64,000 nucleotides of DNA from Xiphias gladius (taxonomy: Eukaryota > Chordata > Actinopteri > Istiophoriformes > Xiphiidae): positions 16,163,001 to 16,227,000 of the forward strand of contig NC_053415.1 in the NCBI RefSeq assembly GCF_016859285.1, given 5' to 3'. Below, one piece after another: positions 1 to 11,400 of the stretch. A program made the translations under genes and the position numbers. The notes under the pieces were generated by a model. The model was not told the DNA's origin. It did no database searches and worked only from the letters and a program-made list of their open reading frames with translations. The number at the start of each line of letters is the position of its first letter. Position 1 is the stretch's first letter.

Positions 1-736
1 TTCATTCACAACAATCTCAGCAAGAGATCCCCACATCAGTGGCAAGGACAGTGGAAAAGGGGACAGTGACTTCAATGACAGTGATTCTGACATAAGTGGA
101 GATGTGCACAAAAAAGATTCGCCACCAATGAACAGTGAGTGTCACAAAAGCACAATAAAAATAATAATAAGATATTAATTCAGAAGGAGTCAAATGAGAA
201 TATGTAAAGAGGAAATCCATGCAGTGTTATGACTGTGTTCTTTTTGCTTCCTGCAGTTTAATTTCTATTTGAATATAGTACAAAATCTAAGCCACATACC
301 AAACAGATTTCACCGAGTTACAACAATACATTTTCCAATCCACTGGATACGTTATGATTGATTTAACTTGGGCTCACTGGGGTGTTCATATTACAGCCTG
401 ACAGCACTGCTGTTTTCCACAGGTCTCTGGGCATGTACAAGTGAGTGCAAGGTGTTGGGACACTCCGACCGATGCTGGAGCCCTTCAGCTACAAGGCCCA
501 ACACGAGTCTGGCCTGTGGACCGCATCTGTCAACGTTCTCCAAGACAGCTTCACTTCCCCGGGACACCAGAAGGGAAAATTACTACCCAGCTCACATAAC
601 CAAAACCAACGGGCTGCAAAGTGTGTACGAAAAAGTCCAACACCAGGAATTTGATTACATCCTCGTTGGTCCACCGACACCGGCCAGAATACAGGAAACA
701 GATGAGATATCAATTCCAGAGTACACAAATTCTTAA
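1..736 (+). CDS. pcdh8: Delta-protocadherin, 3' end (probably pcdh8), partial
   Basis: This is the cytoplasmic tail of a cell-surface cadherin that mediates homophilic adhesion. Two exons are visible: 2-134 (open at the window edge) and 423-736, joined in phase 1 by a GT donor at 135 and an AG acceptor at 421-422. Together they encode the last 148 residues. The first exon gives [17 protein letters not shown] and the second gives [17 protein letters not shown], both typical of delta-2 protocadherin tails. The protein continues through [11 protein letters not shown] and GLQSVYEKV to a TAA at 734-736. The following gene is cnmd, as in human 13q14 where PCDH8 and CNMD are neighbours, so pcdh8 is preferred. 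Other delta-2 members (pcdh10, 17, 18, 19) share these motifs and cannot be fully excluded. The ectodomain lies left of the window. Confidence 0.75.
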
Positions 737-2197
737 ATGAAAGATCATAAACTCATCAAAAGGGATTTTGTCTTTATACTGTACAGTACTTTTATCTTAA
801 GTGACTCTATGTTGGATTCTTGCAGTGTTTTGTAGTATGTCATGTGTCTTTTGGCTCATATAAGACTGTTCATTGTATCATGTGTAATATGCAAGATTTT
901 GTACATTAATAATATATTTTTCATAATGGTTCAATGCAAAGAAAAATTTTATTATGAATTTTCAAGAGCATGTGTTATTATTTAAGGGGCATGACCTATG
1001 GACATTTAGGCTGAAAGGGGCCTTTCTGGTGTGGAAAACAATCAGTATGAAAGATTACCATGTCTGTGGTAGATATGTCACATTGTTGCACAAATAAACG
1101 AGTACAAAGTACAACCCATTGTCTTGAGGAAATATTGATTCAACACACAGAATAACCTCAATTAGCCAACTGAAGGCATTTCATTGGCCTTAAAGACTTA
1201 TAAACCACGATAAATCAAATGGTCTTCTGCAGCTAAATCGATAGCAAGCATAAGCCAATGTCATAATCTTATCATTGTACACAATGTAGTTACTCTGTAG
1301 CCCCAATTTGCATACAAATGCTACATTTCTGATCAAATGCTCTTACAATTACATATTTTAAAAGGTCAAAGAATTCCCTCACCTTTTCTGATTGCCTCCC
1401 GGCTTACCAATTATCCAAAAAATGTGGTTCAGTCTGTTTCCAAGCAACAGTGGCACTGCACATTTGAATCTCTTTTCTTTCTGTTTTCTTCTTTTTAAGT
1501 TATGATAAGGACCAACTAACCTTGACCACAAAACTACCTTTTTCACATTGTCAGATCAGGAAATTCGCAATTAATTGGTAATTGGTATTGCAAGTCAGTG
1601 CTGCCTTGTACTATACTGTGGGAATATGTAGAACAAAGAAGACCTGCTTCTGCCTACAAGTTTGACTACAGGTAGTGCAATCTGTTCGTTCCTGCTGACA
1701 CTTGTAACCGGCACTGGAACTGGAGGAAATCCTTGTTCTCGTGAATTTATAAAAGTCATTGTGATTGGCATTACACAATGAGAGATTAGTCATAAAAAGG
1801 TGAAGTATTAAAAAAATGGTTCTTTGAAAGCATAGCTGACCTATGTATACTTAACAGGTTATATACTGTATGTTTTCCTCTAATCACTGACTGAAAGGTT
1901 AGACAACAACCTTTCTCCCAGCCTCTGCATCGGTGCTTGTAACACATGACACCAGCCAATCTCTGATGAGCTCTGAGCTGTTTCAGAAGTCTTGTTTTAG
2001 TTTGGTACCACAGGATGGCCACCTTGCCTTAGGCAACCTGGACCTACAGGTAACATTCAGATGAAGAATTTAGCTCAAAGAATTTATATCAACTGTACGT
2101 CATTCACACCCGAGCGTCAAATAGCCTTCTGGTGGATAACCTGATTCTCCAAAGAGAAGAACAGAACAGTACTAGAGAAGGAATTCTAGAGGACATC
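737..2197 (+). other. pcdh8 3'UTR and short intergenic gap before cnmd
   Basis: Non-coding. The 3'UTR of the protocadherin follows its stop codon. A canonical AATAAA at 1093-1098 is the best poly(A) signal, giving a UTR of roughly 370 bases. From there to the cnmd start at 2198 I see no gene, repeat or clear promoter element. The cnmd 5'UTR must lie in the last part, but its start cannot be placed. Confidence 0.6.
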
Positions 2198-5100
2198 ATG
2201 AGAGAGAATATGGAAAAAGTCCAAAATACCACTGATGGATACGGCTGTTTTGAACCCTGCACACCTCTGGTAAGACAGCCTTAACAAGTTTTTGATTAGA
2301 AATATAATTGACATCTGTGACATGTTAAAAAAAAAAAAAAGTAGACTCTGTTCAGTGTGCGTCATTTCTTAATTTGCTCGCTATGAACTTTAAGGGACAA
2401 AGCACACCCAGCACGCCTACCTCTGCTACAGTCGGTCGCCTCCTGAGATTTGGAGCTGGGGTTCTTATTGTTGGTGCCGTGTTAATGCTGTGCGCATCCA
2501 TGGCTGCTCTCTACCTGTGGAAAGTCAGTGATAAAAATGTAAGTGTCTGCAAAGGACTATGCTGTAGTTTTACAGTCCCCCTTCAATGATAAATATCTGA
2601 AAGTGAATGTGAGGAGGATGCTATTGGTGGGAAACAGACCCACAGATTACAAAAATTTGACTACAGGCCTGATTGTTTGTAATTTCTTGACACTGTCATG
2701 AGAGATATTTATGTTAATGACTGAGATGCCCAATAAATAACTATCACAGTTCAGACTGTGAAATTACATCTTTAAGTCTGTTTGCAATACATACATAAAT
2801 TGTTCCTGTAACTCTACCTTCATCTTATAAGAACTAGTGCTATGTTTATTTGTGTCCTAATGAGCTCACCTGTGGGGCAAACATCCCCTTCAAGGTCTGC
2901 AATAGCATCTCCTGTGGTGCTTTGCTCAAATTCTCAGTGTGCTAAAACTACGCAGGATTTCTGTCAGAGAAAAAAACATCAGAAATATTGTGCAGGGGAA
3001 TAGTACAAGTAGTAAAAAGCTTGTTTATTTCTGTGTCTCACTTCTTTTGTCTTTGCTACAGTGTGATTTACATAACTTGACTAATCAGACATTGTAACAT
3101 CCCACTTTGATTGCTGCCAGGTTTATAATGTTCGTTACAGTATGAACATCAATGGGGAGGTGAGGGAGGGCTCCGTGGAAATTGATTCTGACAACAACCT
3201 GGAGAGATTTAAAACTGGGAGTGGAGCTGAGGAGGCTGTGGAGATTCACGACTTTCAAATTGTGAGTGAGTCTGTCCTTGTTCTCTCTTCCTGAGGTAGT
3301 TCAGCTGAGACTTTTTTTCTGTGTGTTTAGCAAAGTAGCAAAGCTGTGAGTGTAAACATGGCATCTCTGTGATTTGGTGCAGGGAATAACTGGAATCCGC
3401 TTCTCTGGGGGAGACAAGTGCTACATAAAATCCCAAATCAAAGCCAACCTTCCACACATGGAAGCTCACAACAAAGACTCGCTGATGTTTGACCTGGTAT
3501 ATGCAAACTACTTCATACAGAACATTCCAAATTGGAGAGAGAAAAAACATTACAGTGTTAAAGGAAAGCAGAAGATATTTTGGCAGCTGCAAACACTGTA
3601 ATTTCTTTCTCCATCTGAGTAATTCGAGGATATGTATATATATATATATATATTTTTTTTTTCCCTTGCCAGACAGATGAATTAATGCCAGTGAGGTTTG
3701 ATGAGGAGACCCTCATATGGGTCGCAGGAGAGCAGCCACTAAAGGACACCAGTTTTCTGAGCAACAAAATCCTGGGTCTTTGTGGGGAACTTCCCATTTA
3801 CTGGCTCAAACCTACCTACCCTAAAGGTTGTCTTCTTCTCTTCTTTCTGTCTACTATTTATTAATCCATTCCATCCCAAAGATTCTAGGAAAAGTGCCCT
3901 ACTAGCATGCAGCACGGTCAGGTCCATGTGAATTATTGTACATTTCTTCATAGTTTAGTCAAACCTTGGTTTTGATTGCCCTGCTTATTGTCGACACAGT
4001 TATAAAATATAGTCTTGTCTGAAAAGTTGGTGAAACAGTTGAACATCTTGAACATACGCATTTGGAGTCATAACATACACATTTGGAGTCATACACCAAA
4101 AAAGGCTGCAGTCTTGTATTAAAAAAGAATGATCTTGAAATATGCAAGACTGTCTGATATCACTGCTGCTAATTTAATTATTCAGGACATCTGAGACAGA
4201 CCCAGCTATGTAGGATTGAGCTCTAAGGACATGTATGGCGTCTTGTGGATGTTGACCCAATACTCTCGTCTCTTGTGGCTGTTGTAACAGATGGGGAAAG
4301 GAGAAAGAGAGACACACAGCGAGCCAAACGGCAGTTTAACACTGAGGGGATTGAGGCAGCTTCTGAGGAGAGGGACCCGGTGAGTCACGCAGAGGGCGAC
4401 ACCTCCAGAGTCGTGGAGGAAGAGGAAGGGGCACAGTCAACTGCAGGGTCAGCATACAATCCCGAAAACCCCTATCATGTGAGTACCAGCTTCATCAACA
4501 ACACTGTTTATGATAAACAAGACTCCAGAGCTGGTGAATTTTTTATTAACTATCAAGAGGCAGATACCGAGGCCTGAAGCAACCCTTAAAGTAACATTAT
4601 GAAGTGAAGTTTCTCTGTTTTGTCAACAGTTTTACAGATGACTACATAACACCATCCTTAAGTCGCCAGCCTTGTTAAAAATGTATTCTCACAGAAATAG
4701 AAGTATATGGTGTGGAAATGTGTTAACCTGGATTTAGTCTTTCTTTAGCTGGGGTGGTATATACTGCTGCTGCTGTTGGGGAGGTGCCATATTAGTAGAT
4801 TTAATTACAGGTCACTGGGGTAAAAGCTGCCATTCCCAGCTGATGAACTTATGAACTGAAGTGAAAATTCCCACTGGTTATGAAAATTCATGTTGCCTAA
4901 GAGAAATGGAGTCACATGTCTGGGAGGATGAGAAGTTTTTGAAAACATTTGAATTGCAAATGTGTGTAAGTTTCAACAAAAAAAAAAAAAAAAAAAAAAA
5001 AAGACTGCTCTTAAAAATTAACATTGCTTCAAAACTGCAGCGCAGCGTAGGGGCCAGAGAGGACAACGCCGTGACCTTTGACACCATGTTAGACCACCAG

Positions 5101-5268
5101 GGGATCTGCTGCTCAGAATGCCAACGCAGCTACACTCACTGTCAGAGAATATGCGAGCCTCTGCGTGGCTACTGGCCTTGGCCCTACAACTACAGAGGAT
5201 GCCAGGTAGCTTGCCGAGTCATTATGCCTTGCCGCTGGTGGGTGGCACGCATTTTAGGTGTTGTGTAA
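2198..5268 (+). CDS. cnmd: Chondromodulin (BRICHOS-domain type II membrane protein)
   Basis: Chondromodulin is a cartilage matrix protein that promotes chondrocyte growth and inhibits angiogenesis; a membrane precursor is cut to release the C-terminal part. Seven exons join in frame: 2198-2269, 2395-2538, 3121-3261, 3383-3496, 3673-3826, 4291-4478 and 5041-5268, giving 346 aa (human 334). Start MRENMEKVQ parallels human MTENSDKVP. A single membrane helix lies at about 44-66. Exons 3-5 form the BRICHOS domain (GITGIRFSGGDKCYIK, FLSNKILGLCGELPIYWLKP). Basic cleavage motifs RRKR (212-215) and RAKR (219-222) precede the mature domain, whose end carries eight cysteines and WPWPYNYRGC, finishing RWWVARILGVV. 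The exon 2 acceptor at 2393-2394 was chosen over an equally in-frame one at 2354-2355 because the length fits human better. An AATAAA at 5746-5751 is a plausible poly(A) signal. Confidence 0.95.
3634..3661. repeat. (TA)n followed by a T-run, cnmd intron 4
   Basis: A short TA dinucleotide run passes directly into a T-run that supplies the pyrimidine tract for the acceptor at 3671-3672. Confidence 0.85.
4978..5002. repeat. Poly(A) run in the last cnmd intron
   Basis: About 25 consecutive A residues lie 38 bases before the acceptor of the final exon (AG at 5039-5040). Confidence 0.9.
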
Positions 5269-5792
5269 GAAAACACGCTACATTTGTGTGGGAACATATC
5301 TTTTATTTTTTCCCCCAAAGACCCCAAAGGTCTCTAAATTTGCAGCTCCTGTTCAGATATGCATGCAGATATTTATTTTCTCACTTTGATGTTAAATACT
5401 GTCAGAGCTACACCTGTTAACATGAAATGCAGATCGTGATGTATGATTATCTATACTATACTTATGCTAACTGACACACTATATATATATATATATTTAA
5501 AATATATATTTTACCTGTAAACAGGTGCTTTCTGTTTGGGCATACGCTGCCTCTTTACATACAGTTAAACTGGAATACATATATGCCATATTCCTATTTT
5601 GCAGCGATAGACTCACAAATGAGCACATTAATTTTTGCATCATGTAATACCAAGGCTTAATGCACTGTACTGTGTTTAATGGAGGGTATGGGACTGAATC
5701 CAAAGGCTCAGCAGATCATGTACCTTTTCTGACTGAATAGGCTTCAATAAATTCTAATTACAGTATATGCTGGCTTTGATGTAGCTGGGAGG

Positions 5793-5823
<31 letters not shown>

Positions 5824-6909
5824 CACATATTGTTTCCATGGTTCCACTGCGTACATTTCTGATAAAACCAAAGTGACAGCAATGGTTGCCATAACTTCCA
5901 TTCAAAGCTCAGAATCAGTTTGAGGGCAATGCATTTGTGCACACTGACATCTGCATTGATGTGATGTAACGTGAGATGAGTGTCATGGCAATGATGGAAA
6001 ATATTTCCATAAAAGTGACATTTTTATTAAATAAATAAATCAGTATTTTTTTGTATGAAAGGAGGAAGAGTGTCGATGCTAAGCTACCAAATAACATGAT
6101 CACTGAGACAGGCTTTCTTGCACAGCTGTTATTGGGACTTATGTCGCAGGCCATTCTGAAAACCTCAAAATCAAAAGAAATCAGATTACTATCTCCAAAG
6201 CCAGATGCCAACTTTCTAAATAATTGAAAGGAGCCATGTTGCGATCAAGACGATTTCACAGAGGGTGATCCAGGCACATCAAATTACAACAGATGTGAAA
6301 TTGCACCATATCTGCCACTAAAACCACATTGAGACTCTGAAGCAGTGTGAGGAAACAACACAAAGAGATCCTTGTCTCTTTGCTTGGAGATCTTTTCCTG
6401 GTTTTCATGGGGGTAGAGGTGCTTATCACATCTGCAGTGCTGATAAGACGGCCACTGTGCTTCCGTAGGCTATATAATATTAATCCCTCTCCCACGTCTG
6501 CAGATGCACTTAAAGGAAGGTGACAAGCATGACATATCCAGGACCTCCTGATGGCTCGTGCTCTGGAGTGCAGCCGCTAAAAGAGCCCCAAGTACCCTCA
6601 AGTGATGTAAATTTGCAGGGGGAGTCCAATTTCCATCACAGCGCTGTCACTGCCATGGTCATTAAACTAAATCATCCCGCTGTGTGTCACACAGCTCCCA
6701 TTTTAAAGTCCCCTCAATAATGGAGTTATACTTGGACTGCAGATTGCTGCACAACACTGAATGTCTGATCTAACAGCAGCCATAAGAGTTTCCTACACAT
6801 TACTTCATCTTTAGAAATCCCAGACATTGTGTATGGGCGTAAAAGAAACCTTGAAACTGTTCATTAATTGAAACACATTTTGGTACCTTAGTTACACCAG
6901 CCACAGTTA
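5269..6909 (+). other. cnmd 3'UTR and intergenic sequence up to the transposon
   Basis: The cnmd 3'UTR runs to about 5.77 kb, with AATAAA at 5746-5751. A short (TA)n occurs at about 5480-5498 and a (TG)n run at 5797-5822. The rest up to the transposon holds nothing I can identify. Confidence 0.6.
5797..5822. repeat. (TG)n microsatellite
   Basis: Thirteen TG units just beyond the likely cnmd poly(A) site. Confidence 0.95.
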
Positions 6910-8404
6910 AACAGTGCATTCAGAAAGTATTCCGACCCCTTCATTTTTTTCGCATCTTGTTATGTTGCAGCCTTATGCTAAAATCATTTAAATTCAGTTT
7001 TTCCCTCATCAATCTACACTCAATACCCCATAATGACAAAGCGGAAACAGAATTTTAGAATTTTTTTGCATATTAAAAAGTGATTACTGAAATATCACTC
7101 CAACATAAGTATTCAGACCCTTTGCTATGACACTTGAAATGTCACTTACCTCACGTGCCTCCCATTTCTTTTGATCTTCTTTGAGATGTTTCTACAGCTT
7201 GATTAGAGTCCAGCTGTGATAAAATTCAATTGGTTGGAAAGGCACACACCTGTCTATATAAGGTCTCACAGCTGACGATGCATATCAGAGCAAAAACCAA
7301 GCCATGAGGTCAAAGGAACTGCCTGCAGAGATCAGAGACAGGATTGTATCGAGGTGGAGATCTGGGGAAGGCCACAAAACAAAATTCTGCTGCATTGAAG
7401 GTTCCCAAGAGCACAGTGGCCTCTATAATTCTTCAATGGAAGAAGTTTGGAAAAACCAGGATTGTTCCCAGAGCTGGTCACCCGGCCAGACTGAGCAATC
7501 AGGTAGAAGGGCCTTGATGAGCGAGGTGACCAAGTACCCGATGGTCACTCTGGCCAAGCTCCAGAGATCCTGTGTGGATATGGAGGAAATGCCCAGAAAG
7601 ACAACCATCACTGCAGAACTCCACCGATCTGGGCTTTACGGAAGAATACGCAGACAGAAGCCTCTCTTCAGTGAAAGACACATGAAAGCTGCTTGGAGTT
7701 AGCAAAAACCACCCAAAGGACCTGGAGATTGTGAGAAACAAGATTCTCTGGTCTAATGATACCAAGACTGAACTGTTTGTCCTCAATTCTAAGTGTCATG
7801 TTTGGAGGAAACCAGGCACCGCTCATCAACTGCCCAATAACATCCCAACAGTGAAGCATGGTGGTGGCAGCATCTGCTGTGGGGGTGTTTTGCAGCGGCA
7901 GGAAAGCTGAATGGAGCAAAGTACAGAGATATCCTTAATGAAAACCTGGTCCAGAGCGCTCAGGATCACGGACTGGGCCGAAGGTTAACCTTCCAACAGG
8001 ACAATGACCATAAACACACAGCCGAGACAAGGCAGGAGTGGCTCAGAGACAATTCTGTCAATGTCCTTGAGTGGCCCAGCCAGAGCCCTGACTTGAACCT
8101 AGTCGAACATTTCAGGAGAGACCTGAAAATGGCTGCCCATCCAACCTGACAGAGCTTCAGATGATCTGCAGAGAATGGCAGAAAATCCCCAAATCCAGAT
8201 GTGCAAAGCTTGTCACGTCATACCAAAGAAGACAAAGGTGCTAAGAAAAAGGGTCTGAATACTTATGTCATTGTGATATTTCAGTTTTTCCTTTTTAATA
8301 AATGTGTAAATTGATGAGGGAAGAAATGAATTTTAACATAAGGCTGCAACATAACAAAATGCGAAAAAAGTGAAGGGGTCGAAATACTTTCTGAATGCAC
8401 TGTG
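6910..8404 (+). mobile_element. Tc1/mariner-family DNA transposon, complete but inactive
   Basis: A 1,495-base element is flanked by TA on both sides (6908-6909 and 8405-8406), the target duplication of Tc1/mariner elements. The ends are inverted repeats: the left end reads CAGTGCATTCAGAAAGTATT from 6912, and the right end is its reverse complement ending at 8402. The match continues with few mismatches through CGACCCCTTCA and into the CTGCAACATAA region, giving inverted repeats of roughly 70 bases. Inside is a degraded transposase. It lies between cnmd and ednrb, away from any exon. Such elements are extremely common in fish genomes. Confidence 0.93.
7304..8252 (+). pseudogene. Tc1-like transposase pseudogene
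   Basis: Transposases of this family cut and paste the element at TA sites using a DDE-type catalytic triad. The start MRSKELPAEIRDRIVSRWRS matches the family N-terminus with its paired helix-turn-helix. Family motifs then appear in different frames: GRRALMSEVTKYPMVTLAKL (first frame), WSNDTKTELF near 7749 (another frame), FQQDND near 7991 (back to the first) and EWPSQSPDLNLVEH near 8070. At least two frameshifts therefore separate them. The usual WSDETK has become WSNDTK, so the first catalytic aspartate appears lost, and stops follow in the C-terminal part. It cannot make an active enzyme. Confidence 0.92.
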
Positions 8405-8406
8405 TA

Positions 8407-11400
8407 ATCTCTGAAGTTAGTAGCTGCAGCTGGAATTTAAATATGATGTGTTATGTGCCTGTTGCTGTCGGTGGTTTCCTTGGGTTTCACTCAGAATATG
8501 TTGATACAGCTGCACAAGACAAAGAGCTCTGAGTCAATGCTAGACAAAAGGAGAAGAGAAGCACAAAGCAAAAAGGAAAAAAACACATCACCACAAGCAA
8601 CAACTCAAAATGGCATTTAAACTGAGAAAAAATACATAGCTCAGAACAACAGCAGTTTTGTTATCCCGAGGCCCTGTTTCTAAAAAACTTGTTTCCTTTT
8701 ACCATTCCTCTCCTAAGAACAGAAATGCACCCCCGTTGAGTAGAAAAGACGAATGTGTTGGAGAGCAGCTTCAGTGTGTGAGACAGTAGTGCCTTTTTGT
8801 TTGTCTCCCCTCTGGAACCAAGCTTACCCTGGGAGCCCTGCAGGCCAGGGAACAAACAGACCTTTGTGAGCACTGACCCACTGTGCCCAGCAGCCAGACT
8901 GCAAACCTCCACTCCTGTGCTAATAGGAAACCGCAGATGAGGAGTCTGCAGCAGGGGGAGCTTTCTCGCATCCACCTGTGCTTTCATCATTGCCCATCAA
9001 AACAAGCATAGGCAGGCAGGGTGCTGTGGTGCTCTGGTGACCACTGAATCAAAAGCTTTTTCACCAACGTCCTCTTGGCACAAACATTTTGTGGCATGGA
9101 TTTGTGCTAATCAAGCCCATGCACTCACAAGCACTCTCTCTATATATACGTCAATAGCCTGTCATAAATTTGCCTGTAGTTGGCCAAGAGGCATTACAAG
9201 TGTGAATAGAAGTGTGAAGCGAACCACTCTAGTAAACATGTCCTACATTTGATTGCATGTTTTCCATTACATCCAGACATGAATGAAATAAACAGTAGTG
9301 ACAGTCCATTTTGCACCTTAACCAGAACACAGAAACCCTTTTAGGCTAGCTCATTATGTTTTTCTGCAAGAAAGCACTGCAATACGTTTATAGTTGCTGG
9401 CGTTGTGAAAAACGTGTAACCCACAGTTTTGCACTGGTGATAACAACCAAGGCACAGAATATTTGTTTTTTCTTTTCTCCTGAATGGTCAGAAAGAACAT
9501 GGCTGAACGAAGGCGGGGGGGGGGGGGGGGGGTCTTAAATGCTTTTTAATCCCATGGTTGAATGAACACTTGCAGCTCTGCCCAGTAGTCTGACTCTGCC
9601 CCTGCCATTTGCAGGTCTCTCTGAAGTTTCGTTGCCATTGGCTGGAGTGTCCGCTTCAATCTCTCTCTTTTTTTCTTTCCCTCTCTCACTCTCCCTCTCT
9701 CTCATCCTCCTATTTAGTAGGCATGCCCCAAATGGCCATTAATTAAATGCCTGCTGGTGTTGTATAAAGATCTTGTGAGGGAAAAGTTGGTTTATCATTA
9801 ATTCACTTTTGGTGATATATTTCACTTTAAACCTATCAGTGTTTTGTGTGTTTAATTGTGTTCAGTCTTTTGTAGAAAATCTTCCACAACAATCTCCATC
9901 TTGTTTATTTCACCAATTTAAAACAGTAAATATTGTCTATAGAACTGCCTGCAATCAGTGAATTACACTTTCTATGTAATGAAACACTATAGCAATTCTC
10001 CTGGCTGACTCAATTAATCTGCACACAACTGCAGGGTTTGTTTTTTTTTCTGTGTATTGCACTTGGTTGCATGGTGTCCTCGTTACACTCAAATAAAAAA
10101 ACCTGTAGTGTGGTGTAGGTCTAAAATGGACACAGAGGTGAAATTTGCGCTATTGTTTTCCTTGAGACACACTGTATATGTGACAGTGGTGGAGGCATCC
10201 AACCTGCAGTGAGTGTCAAGAGTTCCTCACAAGAGGAGGGCAGTTATCTTCATAACACAGCAGGCATGGGCTCTGTGAGAGGACACTGTATAATCAACAA
10301 CATGAATTATCCTACCTCACCCATATAATTGTATTTACCCGATCAGAAAAATTTAATTTGAAAAGCCTTTGACAATGGGAGCAATATTAAAGATTTTCTA
10401 TCAAAATGTGGCATTTTTCAAAACTTCAGCAATCCAAGGACGAACCCCAGAACATACACATCCTCCGGTGGGGTGCTTAAAAAGAGCTATAGATAGCTCA
10501 AAGCAGAATCAAATCAAGACTTCACATCTACAAACTGTAAAAAAAAAAAAAAAAAAAAAAATCACCTCCTCCACAAAGCAATGTCAAAAGGCTTGCCACA
10601 TGAAAGCAGAAGTTGTCCAAAGAGCAGCAGGAAGTAGTGACAAAGTTTATGAAGAAAAAAGTAAATGTGTTTTTAATCCGCAGCACATGCAACAATGAGG
10701 GAGCCTGAGTGCTTAGATATGCCACCCTGGGGGCAGGCTCTATACTTAAGGCTTACAACAGCCTCATTATCTCCCTCAACTCACATCAGATCCTAGCAGC
10801 AGTTTGTCACAGGCAGGCTCCTCTCTGCCAGTAGGCATCAGACCAATCCTCCTGCAACACTACTGTACATAATTGCCATATGGACAGCATTTTGAGCCAG
10901 ACTGAAGACTAAAAAGCCCTCCAGGCAGATTCCCCAGATAACTAAATGAATATTTTATCTCATTTCCATCTAATTTGCACCACATTATTATACAGAACTG
11001 AAATTTTTAATTAATTGATAGAACAGATCAAACACAGGTTTACACTTTGATTTTCGGGAGCTGTTATTTTGATAATTTGCATGACTTTTTTCGCATGCCA
11101 AGCTTTTTAATCTCCCAGAATTTTTCAGCATCTCTATATAGAAACACTATAATCAAACATACAGCAAATTAATAACTGTCACCGCACATGAAATGCTTGT
11201 CTTGGTTGTGTGAGCAGTTCCAGTGAGAAGTCCTTTTACCTGCTACCCCACTGATTAATTAATTTCACACTGTTTAATTAAATCCACAGTCTGGGGAGTC
11301 TGGGCAGCACCGTGGGGAGCCCTATCTGAGCCTTGTGTGTACAGAGATTACTAAAGAAGGTCTCAGACACCCGCTCTCTCGCTGATGTTGACACTGACGT

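Noticed and set aside
2356-2394. Upstream extension of cnmd exon 2
   Set aside because: In frame and with a possible acceptor, but it adds 13 residues (CASFLNLLAMNFK) with no counterpart in human; kept as an alternative only.
4245-4577. A single 110-codon exon of cnmd
   Set aside because: The frame runs through both splice sites; homology supports only 4291-4478, with flanking AG and GTGAGT.
7304-7702. Intact transposase gene
   Set aside because: The frame is open only for 132 codons; after the first 26 residues it departs from the family sequence before returning.
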